64,000 nt of DNA from Flavobacterium sp. KMS (GCF_000813005.1 NZ_JSYP01000005.1:1-64000), one strand, 5' to 3'; shown: positions 8,283-18,095, counted from the first letter of the stretch. A program made the numbers and translations. Notes: generated by a model from the letters alone, not told the origin.

Positions 8283-8548
8283 TTATATTATTAAGGTTTA
8301 AATATATATTCTTATAATTAACACACAAAACAGCCAAACTATCTCGATCTAAATATGCCTTTACGCAATAATTTAACTTTTTTTGAGCGAATATAAGAAA
8401 TATTATCACTCCAATTCATCCCTTTTTTCTAAATAGAAATAGAAATATTTTCTCCGTATTATTTCATTATTTTATTCTCTAAACCTCTAAAAAAGTGGTT
8501 CACAAACAATCACTTAAAAAATTAATAACGTTTTACGATCTTAATTTT

Positions 8549-9619
8549 TTATTTTAATACCCACATTTCACTCCCTCCAGTCGGAAAATAAATCTTATTA
8601 TCTTCTACAATTGGTGTTGAAATTCCGTAATAAAATTGTTGAACAAAATTTATTTTCCCTGCTTTAATATTTAAAGAATATAAATTCCGATTCATAGTTC
8701 CAAAATAAATATTCCCTTTAAAGCTTATAATCTTACTTTCAACTTGATCATTTTTTAAATCTAATACCCAATTTGTTTTTCCGTTTTCAATATTCACAGA
8801 AACAACTTTACTATCATACGTACTTAAAATTATACTTTTGCTTGCAACGCAAGGTTCATAAAACACATCGCAGTTAAAAGATTCTGACCAAATTTCGTTT
8901 CCAGTCTCATAATCCAACATCAAAATTTCCCCTTGTTTGAAATCTTTATTAAGACAAACTAAAAGTCCTTTTTCTGTTTTAATCTGGTTTAAGTTTGAAT
9001 ATTTTTTATATTTGTTTTCCCAAATATTTTTTCCGCTTTTGTTATCGATTGCTAAAAGTTTAGCGTCATGTTCTGACAAACCTAAATATACCCTATTTTC
9101 AAAAAATTCAGGTTCGTTTGTTTCGGTAATATTTGAATCTTTAGGCAAATACCAAACCACTTTACCATCTTTTTTATTTAGTTTACTAAATCCGTTTCCT
9201 TGAACTGAGCCATAAATATAGTTGCCATTCTCAGCCAAATCCTTTCTTAAATTCATCTCGCCATTAACTTGCCATTTTAACTTTCCTAAAGAATCAAAAC
9301 AACTTAATTCAGCGTTATAATCCGCTAAAAACAAATCTTGACCATCTATTAATGGTTTATAAAACGGATTATAGTCCGATTTAAATTTCAATTTTACTTT
9401 AGCATTTTCTAAATTTACAGCATAGAAATTCCTATGTAAATCTCCGAAATACAACATTTTATTTTTTACTACTAATGTTGTCGGAGTCCAATCAAACGGC
9501 TTGTTTCGCCATAACAATTTTACATATTTCTTATTATCATCAACTACAGTCTCCCTATCTTTTTTACAAGCAAAAAGACAAATTAAAAAAACAAATATTA
9601 CAACATTTCTTATTTTCAT
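8549..9619 (-). CDS. PQQ-like beta-propeller repeat lipoprotein
   Basis: A 356-residue lipoprotein when started at the ATG at 9619. This start puts the lipobox right behind the signal peptide (MKIRNVVIFVFLICLFAC). The mature part is a series of propeller blades of the PQQ-binding-like type, each with a 'G.I.W' or 'GK..W' motif: 'DSLGKLKWQVNGE', 'KKDGKVVWYLPKD', 'NKSGKNIWENKYK', 'YETGNEIWSESF', 'IENGKTNWVLDLK'. It resembles the BamB scaffold fold, but assignment to BamB would be speculative. It stands alone with no operon partner. Confidence 0.8.
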   Translation of the reverse strand: MKIRNVVIFVFLICLFACKKDRETVVDDNKKYVKLLWRNKPFDWTPTTLVVKNKMLYFGDLHRNFYAVNLENAKVKLKFKSDYNPFYKPLIDGQDLFLADYNAELSCFDSLGKLKWQVNGEMNLRKDLAENGNYIYGSVQGNGFSKLNKKDGKVVWYLPKDSNITETNEPEFFENRVYLGLSEHDAKLLAIDNKSGKNIWENKYKKYSNLNQIKTEKGLLVCLNKDFKQGEILMLDYETGNEIWSESFNCDVFYEPCVASKSIILSTYDSKVVSVNIENGKTNWVLDLKNDQVESKIISFKGNIYFGTMNRNLYSLNIKAGKINFVQQFYYGISTPIVEDNKIYFPTGGSEMWVLK

Positions 9620-9822
9620 TCTTATTGTGTTTTTTAACAAAAACCTCATTAACTTATACATCAACAACATTAAAAAAGAATTTTATCATTTCGGCTTTTA
9701 GACCACTAAAAACCATAAACAAAACTCTACTATCAGCGAATATATGAAATATCTTTATCACAAGTATTTCAAATTAACACATACAACCTAGAAGAACTTT
9801 TACAACAATCAAATCAATTAAA

Positions 9823-10371
9823 ATGAATAAATCAATCCATTTATTTGCCATTACTGGAGGTCCCGGATGCGGCAAAACAACTATTATCGAAGAATTAAAA
9901 AAAAGAGGTTATAATTGTGTAGACGAAGTGGCTCGTGAAATAATTAAGGAACAAGTACAATCAAATGGAAATGCTTTGCCTTGGGCAGACAAAGAAAAAT
10001 TTACATTATTAATGCTGGAACACTCGATTGAAACCTATATAAAAAACAAAGACAATGCTTTAATCACTTTTTTTGATCGAGGAATTCCAGACACTTTAGC
10101 GTACGCAAATTTAATTGGTTTAAAACCTCCTCCAGAACTTACAGAGGCTGTTAAAAAATACCAGTATAATCCGATTGTATTTATCCTGCCTCCTTGGGAA
10201 GAAATTTACCTAACAGATACCGAACGTAAACAATTTTTTCAAGAAGCAATAGACACCTATAAAGCAATAAAAAACACCTATAATGGTTGTGGTTACCAAT
10301 TAATAGAAGTCCCAAAATTAGGAACAAAGGAAAGAGTCAATTTTATCTTATCGACTATAGAAAATAAATAG
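9823..10371 (+). CDS. AAA family ATPase (AAA_28-like P-loop protein)
   Basis: A 182-residue soluble P-loop protein. The Walker A motif GGPGCGKTT is at residues 12-20. 'FDRGIPDTLAYANLIG' around residue 85 holds the conserved Asp-Arg of kinase-like P-loop enzymes, and 'VFILPPWEEIYLTDTERKQF' follows. This pattern is typical of small AAA_28 ATPases, which resemble nucleotide or nicotinamide-riboside kinases. Small-molecule phosphorylation is likely, but the substrate is unknown. It is transcribed divergently from the PQQ-propeller lipoprotein. Confidence 0.8.
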   Translation: MNKSIHLFAITGGPGCGKTTIIEELKKRGYNCVDEVAREIIKEQVQSNGNALPWADKEKFTLLMLEHSIETYIKNKDNALITFFDRGIPDTLAYANLIGLKPPPELTEAVKKYQYNPIVFILPPWEEIYLTDTERKQFFQEAIDTYKAIKNTYNGCGYQLIEVPKLGTKERVNFILSTIENK

Positions 10372-10389
10372 TCTACTTTCAACCAATAT

Positions 10390-10830
10390 CTATTTTACCA
10401 ATAAAAGAACTTTATCATCATAATTAGAATTACACCAAGTATGTTTTTCTATAACTGCTTTAGGAACTTCTATATTTTTTATGTTATTATCTTCAAATCC
10501 GAATTTATTATAGAAATTGCTTAGCTTTTCAAATGGCAAACACCAAATATTTTTATCTTTCTTTTGATTCTTATCAATAAGAAATTCAATTATTTTTTCT
10601 GCGATTTTAAGTCCTCTAAACTCTTCAAAAACAAACATTCCTCCAAGTTCACAATTAGCATCATCAATATTTACAATTCTTCCCAGGCCACATTTTGCAT
10701 CACCCATTTCTGCTATAGCAATGATTTCATTTTCAAAATTTGAATGCACAAAATCAATTTCTGAATATTTAGAATTTATCCAATCTATTTCATCTTTGTT
10801 TGCTAATCTAATCACAATCTTATCCATCAC
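10390..10830 (-). CDS. GNAT family N-acetyltransferase
   Basis: A 146-residue single-domain GNAT protein. 'IVIRLANKDEIDWINSKYSE' opens the fold, 'ENEIIAIAEMGDAKCGLGRI' is the central strand pair, and 'GGMFVFEEFRGLKIAEKIIE' carries the acetyl-CoA-binding R-G-x-x-I-A loop. 'FYNKFGFED' is the usual motif near the end of the fold. The substrate is unknown. It converges with the AAA ATPase gene with an 18-base gap. Confidence 0.8.
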   Translation of the reverse strand: MMDKIVIRLANKDEIDWINSKYSEIDFVHSNFENEIIAIAEMGDAKCGLGRIVNIDDANCELGGMFVFEEFRGLKIAEKIIEFLIDKNQKKDKNIWCLPFEKLSNFYNKFGFEDNNIKNIEVPKAVIEKHTWCNSNYDDKVLLLVK

Positions 10831-10914
10831 TTAAATTATATTATTTTTAATTTATAACATCTCAAAATCAAAGCTGTATTTTATCTAGTCAAAAATTCTT
10901 CGACCTGTCCAAAA

Positions 10915-12207
10915 TTATGCATACAAGACTTTCGAAACATACAAAATCCCCTTAGCTAGCAACCACAATAAAGCTGCCATCCCGAGAAATCCCCATGCCC
11001 ATGATCCGTTTCTTCTTTTCCAACTAAAGTAAAATGTTGGAATCTCCCAATATTTAATAACAATAAAAATGCATGTTCCGACTAATGACACCCAAATCAT
11101 TTCACCCGATTTAATACTAAAACCATAAAACAAAACAGATAAAAAGAAAAGAACTGTGATAAATTGTAAGTAAAAATAATTTTTATAATTATGGCTGTAA
11201 TTAACCTTTACAGATAAAATTAAAAACGACAGAACCAACAGCGAAGTCAATGCAGTTATAATATACGATAACGCAGCGTTTGATTGCCACAAAAACACGA
11301 CATCTATAAACAAAGCCAAAACCGTACAAGTTACAAGAGAATAAATACTTCTTTCTATATAAACATCTTTATAAGGTATTAAAACAGGATACATATATTT
11401 TTCCAGCAATCGCCAAACAGGAAAAGCATAAATTGCAGCAAGACCAGACACAACAACTTCATAATTATAAAACACATCCTCGGGTACTTTATACAATACA
11501 TACAAAATAGCAACCGTAACAATAATAGCAGGAAGGCAAATTGTTTTTACCACTTCCCACCTATCTTGTTCCCAAAAATTACTCTTTATTTTATAGATGT
11601 ACCCACGAACAAGATACTTTTTAGTAAATAATGCCGTAGATTGACTCCACAATAAAAAGAACCCAACATGTATAACAACTGTACGCAGTACCATATCTTC
11701 TACACTACATCCCAGAACAACACAAACTGCACCAATCAACAACAATTCATACGTTAACAAAACTTCCGAAAACAACACTTTAAACAAAGGTTCAAATTGC
11801 TTTATAAGCATTCTGATAATAGCTCCCCAATAATTACGCAACAAACCTATTACTGCACACACCGCAATAAATGCCGCTAAGTACAACATCCAATTCGTAA
11901 ATGATTGTGCTTGCATCCATAATTCGATAGCAGAGTTTTTTATTGGAGTATATAAAACATGAGAATTAACAAATATTTCATTAGCTAACTCATCTCTTAT
12001 ACTATCATTTATGGCAGGAAACTGACTTTTGTATTTTTCCCAATACACATTGGCATCAGAACCATTTTTCTGTAAAATAGCAAATTCATATAAAATTCTT
12101 TTTTGTGATTCATCAAGTGATACAATTTGATTTGCAATATGACCAGATACAGTTTTCGCATACACAGTAACACAAAAAAATAATAGAAGTAATAATATTC
12201 TTTTCAA
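10915..12207 (-). CDS. Polytopic membrane protein of unknown function
   Basis: A 430-residue protein with a signal peptide (MKRILLLLLFFCVTVYAK), a soluble exported segment of about 75 residues, and then roughly nine to ten transmembrane helices from residue 105 to the end. The last helix ends near the C-terminus. Aromatic-rich loops ('YKNYFYLQFITVLFFLSVLF') are seen, but no transporter or enzyme motif. It stands alone on the minus strand. Confidence 0.7.
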   Translation of the reverse strand: MKRILLLLLFFCVTVYAKTVSGHIANQIVSLDESQKRILYEFAILQKNGSDANVYWEKYKSQFPAINDSIRDELANEIFVNSHVLYTPIKNSAIELWMQAQSFTNWMLYLAAFIAVCAVIGLLRNYWGAIIRMLIKQFEPLFKVLFSEVLLTYELLLIGAVCVVLGCSVEDMVLRTVVIHVGFFLLWSQSTALFTKKYLVRGYIYKIKSNFWEQDRWEVVKTICLPAIIVTVAILYVLYKVPEDVFYNYEVVVSGLAAIYAFPVWRLLEKYMYPVLIPYKDVYIERSIYSLVTCTVLALFIDVVFLWQSNAALSYIITALTSLLVLSFLILSVKVNYSHNYKNYFYLQFITVLFFLSVLFYGFSIKSGEMIWVSLVGTCIFIVIKYWEIPTFYFSWKRRNGSWAWGFLGMAALLWLLAKGILYVSKVLYA

Positions 12208-12378
12208 AACTAAAATAGATTTATCTAATCAAAAGTAGTAATAATAAAACTATCCAGAACTAGGACAAAAAACTTTAAGAATGCAATTTCGTAGATTTTC
12301 GCATTAATTTAGTAAATCTTAAAACCTAAATTAAGGAGACACAAACCACAAATTGATTATAACCAACAGCCTAAAAAC

Positions 12379-12412
12379 GAAAAACCCGTTTGCCTTGGCA
12401 AACGGGTTTTAT
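12379..12412 (-). terminator. Rho-independent terminator of the rplU-rpmA operon
   Basis: Perfect 14-bp arms AAAACCCGTTTGCC / GGCAAACGGGTTTT with a 2-base loop, 22 bases downstream of the rpmA stop. Confidence 0.9.
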
Positions 12413-12433
12413 AATAATATAGAATCTTAGTTA

Positions 12434-12694
12434 TTATGCTTCGAATGGAAGTATAGAAACGTATGATTTATTATCTCTTTTCTTTTGGAACTTTACAACT
12501 CCATCTACTCTTGCGTGTAGAGTGTGATCTTTACTAATGTAAACGTTTTCACCTGGATTATGTTTTGAACCTCTTTGTCTAACGATGATGTTCCCAGCAA
12601 TAGCAGCTTGACCTCCAAAAATCTTAACGCCTAAACGTTTTGATTCTGATTCTCTACCATTCTTCGAACTACCGACACCTTTCTTGTGAGCCAT
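12434..12694 (-). CDS. rpmA: 50S ribosomal protein L27 (bL27)
   Basis: An 86-residue protein beginning [20 protein letters not shown], the classic L27 N-terminus that reaches towards the peptidyl-transferase centre. '[20 protein letters not shown]' is also typical. It has no cleavable N-terminal extension of the Firmicutes type. The gene lies 24 bases downstream of rplU in the usual rplU-rpmA operon. Confidence 0.98.
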   Translation of the reverse strand: MAHKKGVGSSKNGRESESKRLGVKIFGGQAAIAGNIIVRQRGSKHNPGENVYISKDHTLHARVDGVVKFQKKRDNKSYVSILPFEA

Positions 12695-12718
12695 GACGTA
12701 TGAGTTTAAATATTGTTA

Positions 12719-13156
12719 TTATTCTTTAGTAGCTTCTTTTTTTGCTTTTGGAGCTGCTTTTTTCGCTTTAGGAGCTTCTACTTCTTCAGTAGCTACTTCT
12801 TCTGCTACAACCGCTTTTTTAGCCGCTGCTTTTTTAGTTCCTCCTGCTGCAGTAATACCTTCAATTACAATTTGAGTAAGATATTGTCTGTGACCATTTC
12901 TCTTTTTGTAACCTTTTCTTCTTTTCTTTTTGAAAACGATTACTTTGTCTCCTTTTAAGTGTTGTAACACTTTAGCTTCTACTGAAGCACCTTCTATAGC
13001 TGGGGCGCCTAAAGTTACATTCCCATTATCATCTAATAAAAGAACTTTGTCAAAAGAAACTTTTGAACCTTCTTCATTAGCTAATCTGTGAACGAAAACC
13101 TTTAAGTCTTTGCTTACTTTAAATTGTTGCCCTGCTATCTCTACGATTGCATACAT
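12719..13156 (-). CDS. rplU: 50S ribosomal protein L21 (bL21) with Ala/Lys/Glu-rich tail
   Basis: A 145-residue protein. Residues 1-105 are the L21 core ('[14 protein letters not shown]', '[15 protein letters not shown]', '[14 protein letters not shown]'). Residues about 106-145 are a low-complexity Ala/Lys/Glu tail not present in E. coli L21 but usual in Flavobacteria. First gene of the rplU-rpmA operon, with a well-formed promoter 30 bases upstream. Confidence 0.97.
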   Translation of the reverse strand: MYAIVEIAGQQFKVSKDLKVFVHRLANEEGSKVSFDKVLLLDDNGNVTLGAPAIEGASVEAKVLQHLKGDKVIVFKKKRRKGYKKRNGHRQYLTQIVIEGITAAGGTKKAAAKKAVVAEEVATEEVEAPKAKKAAPKAKKEATKE

Positions 13157-13186
13157 ACCAAATTGATTTATTGATTTTTAAGGTTG

Positions 13187-13216
13187 CAAATATACAATTA
13201 ATAATTTACTGTGCAA
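13187..13216 (-). promoter_or_regulatory. Promoter of rplU-rpmA
   Basis: On the minus strand TTG (13216-13214), a 19-base spacer and TATATTTG (13194-13187) fit the Bacteroidetes sigma-A consensus TTG-N17-23-TAnnTTTG exactly. Confidence 0.85.
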
Positions 13217-13426
13217 TTTCTTAAAGTAAAATTATTCTATGTTCTTTAATTCCTGTTTTTCAAGACTTTTCAAATAGTTAAAAATCACTATTGTAGTAAA
13301 ATACTGTTAAACATTCATCAAAAGATAAGCCATTTTCTAAATCCTAATTAAAAAAAGTTATTTTTGGTGTAACTATTTTAATTAATCATTACTAATTAAT
13401 TGTAATTGAAAAAATTATTAACCTCT

Positions 13427-14749
13427 ATGAAAAAACCATTAATTATGCTAAGCGCAGCACTTATGTTAGGTGGAGTAGCTTCGGCTCAAAAAGTAGCTTT
13501 TGAAGAATACGATTTAGATAACGGCATGCACGTTATTCTACACAATGATCCTTCTGCACCAGTTGTCATAACCTCAGTAATGTATCATGTAGGATCAAAA
13601 GACGAAACTCCGGACAGAACAGGTTTTGCACACTTTTTTGAACACCTATTATTTGAAGGAACCGAAAATATAAAACGCGGTGAATGGATGAAAATTGTAA
13701 CTGCCAATGGTGGAACCAATAATGCCAACACTTCAGACGACAGAACGTATTATTATGAAGTTTTCCCTTCTAACAATCTTGAATTAGCAATATGGATGGA
13801 ATCTGAAAGATTAATGCATCCTGTAATAAACAAAATTGGGGTTGATACCCAAAATGAAGTTGTTAAAGAAGAGAAAAGAACCCGTTATGACAACCAACCT
13901 TACGGAAATATTCTTCCAGAGGTAAAGAAAAACATGTTCAAAAATCATCCTTATCGCTGGACAACAATTGGCTCCATGAAAGATTTAGATGCAGCAACTC
14001 TTGAAGAATTTAAAGCTTTCAACAAAAAATTCTATACTCCAAACAATGCCGTTTTAGTAATTGCTGGAGATTTTGATAAAGCCAAAACAAAAGAGTGGGT
14101 TCAGAAATATTTTGGACCAATCCCAAAAGGACAATCATTACAAAAACAAACTTACACAGAAGAGCCAATAACTCAACCTATCAAAGCAACTTACGAAGAT
14201 CCTAACATCCAAATTCCGATGTTGATTGCGTCTTACAGAACTCCATCTATGAAAACCAGAGATGCAAGAGTTCTAGATTTAATATCTTCTTATTTAAGTG
14301 ATGGAAAAAGTTCAAAACTATACAAGAAAATAGTTGACGACAAAAAAATGGCTTTACAAATTGGAGCAGTTGGTTTTAGCCAGGAAGATTATGGTATGTA
14401 CATTTTATATGGATTACCTATGAATCCTTACACATCTGCTGATTTATTAAAAGAAATTGATGAAGAAATTATAAAACTTCAAACCAACTTAATTTCTGAG
14501 AAAGATTACGAAAAACTACAAAACAAGTTCGACAATAATTATGTTAACTCTAACTCAAGCGTAGAAGGAATTGCCGAAAATTTAGCTAGTTATTACCTAC
14601 TTTATGGCGATGTAAATCTTATAAATACCGAAATCGACCTCTACCACTCTATCACTAGAGAAGAAATTAGAGATGTTGCAAAAAAATATCTGAATCCTAA
14701 TCAACGTTTAATTTTAGACTACGTTCCTAGCACAAAGGCACAAAATTAA
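13427..14749 (+). CDS. M16 family zinc metallopeptidase (catalytic subunit)
   Basis: A 440-residue protein when started at the ATG at 13427, which places a signal peptide (MKKPLIMLSAALMLGGVASA) at the N-terminus; an upstream TTG would spoil it. The inverted zinc motif HFFEH is at residues 69-73, and the downstream Glu in 'EVVKEEKRTRYDNQPYGN' supplies the third ligand. The second M16 half contains 'GKSSKLYKKIVDDKKMALQI'. It is predicted to be a periplasmic peptidase. The second M16 gene starts 13 bases after its stop and lacks the zinc site, as in two-subunit M16 enzymes such as mitochondrial processing peptidase. Confidence 0.93.
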   Translation: MKKPLIMLSAALMLGGVASAQKVAFEEYDLDNGMHVILHNDPSAPVVITSVMYHVGSKDETPDRTGFAHFFEHLLFEGTENIKRGEWMKIVTANGGTNNANTSDDRTYYYEVFPSNNLELAIWMESERLMHPVINKIGVDTQNEVVKEEKRTRYDNQPYGNILPEVKKNMFKNHPYRWTTIGSMKDLDAATLEEFKAFNKKFYTPNNAVLVIAGDFDKAKTKEWVQKYFGPIPKGQSLQKQTYTEEPITQPIKATYEDPNIQIPMLIASYRTPSMKTRDARVLDLISSYLSDGKSSKLYKKIVDDKKMALQIGAVGFSQEDYGMYILYGLPMNPYTSADLLKEIDEEIIKLQTNLISEKDYEKLQNKFDNNYVNSNSSVEGIAENLASYYLLYGDVNLINTEIDLYHSITREEIRDVAKKYLNPNQRLILDYVPSTKAQN

Positions 14750-14762
14750 GACTCTTAGAATC

Positions 14763-16811
14763 ATGAAAAAAAGACAAATTATTTTAATCCTTTTATTCGT
14801 AACAGGAATTATGCAAGCACAAGATCGCCCGCAACCAAAACCAGGAAACTCACCCGTAGTAAACATAAAAAAACCACAAACCTTTGTTTTAGCAAATGGT
14901 ATGAAAGTTTTAGTTGTCGAAAATCACAAACTACCAAGAGTGAGTTTTAATTTAACACTAGACAACGCTCCTTTTGTAGAAGGAAACAAAAAAGGAGTAG
15001 ACGAACTAACAAGTAGCTTAATTGGTAACGGAACCAAAAAAACAACCAAAGAAGCTTTTAACGAAGAAATAGATTTTTACGGAGCAAGCATCAACTTTAG
15101 TTCACAAGGTGCTTTTGCTAGTTCGCTTTCTAAATATTCAGGGAGAATCCTTGAGCTTTTAGCCGAAGGTGCATTACAACCTAATTTTACCCAAGCGGAA
15201 TTTGATAAGGAAAAAGCAAAAATATTAGAAGGCCTTAAAGCCGATGAAAAAAGCGTTCCCGCAATCGAAGGCAGAGTTGTTGATGCATTAGCATTTGGAA
15301 AAAATCATCCTTCGGGAGAATTTATTACCGAGCAAACTATAAAAAATGTAACTCTTGCTGACGTTGAAACTAATTACAGAAATCACTTTGTTCCCGAAAA
15401 CGCTTATTTGGTAGTTATTGGAGATATAAAATTCAAAGAAACTAAAGCCGCTGTAGAAAAGCTTTTTGGAAAATGGGAGAAAAGAACACAACCAAAAGAA
15501 ACCTATCCTAATCCTGTAAACGTTTCTAATCTTCAAATTAATTTTGTTGATGTTCCAAATGCGGTACAATCAGAGATAGCATTAGTGAATACTGTAAATT
15601 TAAAAATGGGTGATCCTGACTTTTTCCCAGCAGTAATAGCAAATCAAATTTTAGGTGGTGATTTTAACAGCTACTTAAACATGAATTTACGTGAAGCTCA
15701 CGGATGGACTTATGGTGCTAGCTCAGGCTTAGGCAGCGGAAAATACACAACTAAATTTAAAGCTGCTTCTGCAGTTAGAAACGCTGTAACTGATAGTGCC
15801 GTAACTGAATTTGTAAAAGAGATAAAAAGAATCCGAGCTGAAAAAGTTTCAGATGAAATCTTAAAAACTGTTAAAGCTGGATATATTGGTAGATTTGTAA
15901 TGCAAGTCGAAAAACCACAAGCTGTTGCCAGATACGCATTGAATATCGAAACAGAAAATCTTCCTGCAGATTTTTATGAGAAATACATCCAAAACATCAA
16001 TAATGTAACTGCCGATGAAGTACTTCGAGTAGCCAACAAATATTTCTTAATTGACAATATGAGAATTGTAATTACAGGAAAAGGCTCTGAGGTTATTCCT
16101 GGCTTAGAAAAACTAAATATTCCTATCAGCTATTTTGATAAATATGCTAATCCAGTAGAAAAACCAATATTAAAAAAAGAAGTTCCTGCCGGAGTAACTG
16201 CTAAAACTGTTTTTAGTGATTACATAAAAGCTATTGGTGGAGAAAAAGCCGTTGCCTCTGTAAAAACAATTGCAATGCTAGGATCAACTACAATTCCTCA
16301 GGCTCCTTCCCCATTAAGCTTCACTTCTAAGATGGATGCAAAAGGAAAAATGATGGTTTCGCTTGCTATGGGACCTATGAATTTAATGAAACAAGTTGTT
16401 AACGAAAAAGGAGCTTACATCGAGCAACAAGGACAACGAAAAAATCTTGAAGGAAAAGACCTTACAGACATGAAAGCTAGTGCGGTTCCGTTTGAAGAAT
16501 TACAACTTTCTAAAAAAGAAGGACTAACTATAGATCATATCGAGCCTATTAATAACAGTGATGCTTATGCGATAAAAGACGGTAAAACAACTTATTTCTA
16601 TGATACAAAATCTGGATTAAAAGTTGCTGAATCTAAAATAGCCGAACAAGCTGGGCAGACCGTTACACAAACCACCAATTTTGGCGATTATAAAGAAGTA
16701 AAAGGAGTTAAAGTTCCTTTTAATATCGTTCAAAATGTAGGTTTTGAACTAAACATCAAAATGTCTGAAGTAAAAATCAACGAAGGAGTTTCTGATGCTG
16801 ATTTTCTTTAG
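14763..16811 (+). CDS. M16 family peptidase homologue without zinc site, with C-terminal extension
   Basis: A 682-residue exported protein (signal MKKRQIILILLFVTGIMQAQ). Residues about 35-450 are an M16 fold, but where HxxEH should be the sequence reads 'GVDELTSSLIGNGT', so it cannot bind zinc in the normal way. The glycine-rich and R/Y-type substrate segment of non-catalytic partners is kept ('LREAHGWTYGASSGLGSGKY'). Residues about 465-682 are an extra domain ('YIKAIGGEKAVASVKTIAML' to 'KVPFNIVQNVGFELNIKMSEV') resembling outer-membrane lipoprotein-sorting-like domains. It is co-transcribed with the active subunit. Confidence 0.9.
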   Translation: MKKRQIILILLFVTGIMQAQDRPQPKPGNSPVVNIKKPQTFVLANGMKVLVVENHKLPRVSFNLTLDNAPFVEGNKKGVDELTSSLIGNGTKKTTKEAFNEEIDFYGASINFSSQGAFASSLSKYSGRILELLAEGALQPNFTQAEFDKEKAKILEGLKADEKSVPAIEGRVVDALAFGKNHPSGEFITEQTIKNVTLADVETNYRNHFVPENAYLVVIGDIKFKETKAAVEKLFGKWEKRTQPKETYPNPVNVSNLQINFVDVPNAVQSEIALVNTVNLKMGDPDFFPAVIANQILGGDFNSYLNMNLREAHGWTYGASSGLGSGKYTTKFKAASAVRNAVTDSAVTEFVKEIKRIRAEKVSDEILKTVKAGYIGRFVMQVEKPQAVARYALNIETENLPADFYEKYIQNINNVTADEVLRVANKYFLIDNMRIVITGKGSEVIPGLEKLNIPISYFDKYANPVEKPILKKEVPAGVTAKTVFSDYIKAIGGEKAVASVKTIAMLGSTTIPQAPSPLSFTSKMDAKGKMMVSLAMGPMNLMKQVVNEKGAYIEQQGQRKNLEGKDLTDMKASAVPFEELQLSKKEGLTIDHIEPINNSDAYAIKDGKTTYFYDTKSGLKVAESKIAEQAGQTVTQTTNFGDYKEVKGVKVPFNIVQNVGFELNIKMSEVKINEGVSDADFL

Positions 16812-16904
16812 AAGGTTCTAAGGCGCAGAGGCTCAAAGTGACAAAGGTTCTGATCCCGAAGCGTCGGGACTGAGATTCTGAGTTGCTAAGGCTCTAAGAT
16901 TTTA

Positions 16905-16945
16905 AAGGCTTTGTCAAAGTTTACACTTTGACAAAGCTTTTTTTT
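16905..16945 (+). terminator. Rho-independent terminator of the M16 operon
   Basis: Perfect 13-bp stem GCTTTGTCAAAGT / ACTTTGACAAAGC with loop TTAC and an eight-base T run. It lies about 95 bases past the stop. Confidence 0.9.
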
Positions 16946-16993
16946 ATGCAGTTTTTTTGTGAGACTGAGCATAACTGAAGCCCGCAATCTTGT

Positions 16994-17083
16994 CATAGCC
17001 CCGATAGAAGTGGAAATCCTTTTGTGGCGGTCCCGAGGCTTCGGGAGCCATAAAAGATTGCAACGGATAGCGGGATTAGCTTC
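16994..17083 (+). repeat. Dispersed structured hairpin element, copy 1
   Basis: Conserved flanks TAGCCCCGATAGAAG, ATCCTTTT and AAAAGAT, then GGATAGCGGGATTAGC, surround an inner hairpin (TCCCGA/TCGGGA). The same layout is found at 47112-47181 (minus strand) and 60957-61036 (plus strand). A smaller TCCCGA/TCGGGA-type hairpin lies just upstream at 16854-16870. Frames that cross this element on both strands are not genes. Confidence 0.7.
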
Positions 17084-17124
17084 TAAAAATAACAGAAACC
17101 TAAATAACATTTCACAAACAAATT

Positions 17125-17991
17125 TTACTTCTTCGCCGACAGATAAACCCCTATTAAAACAATAAACGCGCCCAAAAGCTGAATTGGTGTAAGTAGTTCA
17201 TTATCCAGAAATCCCCAAAAGAAAGCTACTATAGGAATTAAATACGTTACTGAAGTTGCAAATACTGGCGATGACATTTGTATCAATTTAAAAAACAAAA
17301 CATTCGCAATTCCTGTTCCTACTACTCCAAGGATAATTATATACAAAATTGAATTCTGTACTTTATCATCATACATTACTTCACCAAAGCCTGTAAAACT
17401 CAAAATTACAATTGCAGGAATCAATAATACTGCAAAGTTCCCTGTAGTAATACTCAGCGAACTTAAATCAGACAAATACCTCTTAATCAAGTTTACATTT
17501 ATTGCATAACAAAGCGAAGCTATCACAACTAAAATAGCATAGTAATAGTTTTGCTCCGGATGACTCATTGCTCCATTAAAAACCAAAAGCAAACATCCTA
17601 TTAAACCAATAAAAACACCAAAGATTTGTCGCCTTTGAAACTGAATTCTAAAAATAACAGCTCCAATTACCAATGTATTTAATGGTGTAAGCGAATTTAA
17701 TATTGCCGTAATCGAGCTATCAATTTCAGTTTCGGCAATGGCAAAAAGATAAGCAGGCGTAAAAGTTCCAAAAACAGAAGTCAATGCAATATACTTCCAT
17801 TGCCCTAGCGGAATTTTAGCCAGACTCTTAAAACCAACCAAAAACAAAAATAAGGATGCAAAAATAATTCGCAATGAACCCAATTGAATTGCGGTTAAAC
17901 CAACAAGTCCCTTTTTTATCAATATAAAAGAACTTCCCCAAACCAAGGCCAATACTGTTAAGTAAACCCACTTCAATTGTCTTGAATCCAT
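17125..17991 (-). CDS. EamA/DMT family transporter
   Basis: A 288-residue membrane protein with about ten transmembrane helices in two EamA repeats. The first repeat opens 'LKWVYLTVLALVWGSSFILI', which is the classic DMT start, and contains 'LGSLRIIFASLFLF'. The second repeat begins near 'AILVVIASLCYAINVNLIKR' and ends 'PIQLLGAFIVLIGVYLSAKK'. Such proteins export or import amino acids and other metabolites; the substrate is unknown. The gene converges with the M16 operon. Confidence 0.92.
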   Translation of the reverse strand: MDSRQLKWVYLTVLALVWGSSFILIKKGLVGLTAIQLGSLRIIFASLFLFLVGFKSLAKIPLGQWKYIALTSVFGTFTPAYLFAIAETEIDSSITAILNSLTPLNTLVIGAVIFRIQFQRRQIFGVFIGLIGCLLLVFNGAMSHPEQNYYYAILVVIASLCYAINVNLIKRYLSDLSSLSITTGNFAVLLIPAIVILSFTGFGEVMYDDKVQNSILYIIILGVVGTGIANVLFFKLIQMSSPVFATSVTYLIPIVAFFWGFLDNELLTPIQLLGAFIVLIGVYLSAKK

Positions 17992-18095
17992 AATAGTTGT
18001 TTTACTGCAAAATTGTAATAAATTTATGAATTCCTCACTCGTTTTTTATTAATTTTGCAAACAAATCCTGTTGTAAACTATTAAAACAAAACAAT

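Noticed and set aside
12693..12958. Plus-strand frames rich in Phe/Ala over rplU
   Set aside because: They mirror the Lys/Ala-rich tail of L21 and have no independent support.
16886..17165. Overlapping frames on both strands in the spacer after the M16 operon
   Set aside because: They run through a terminator and the dispersed structured repeat; such frames are common false genes in this genus.
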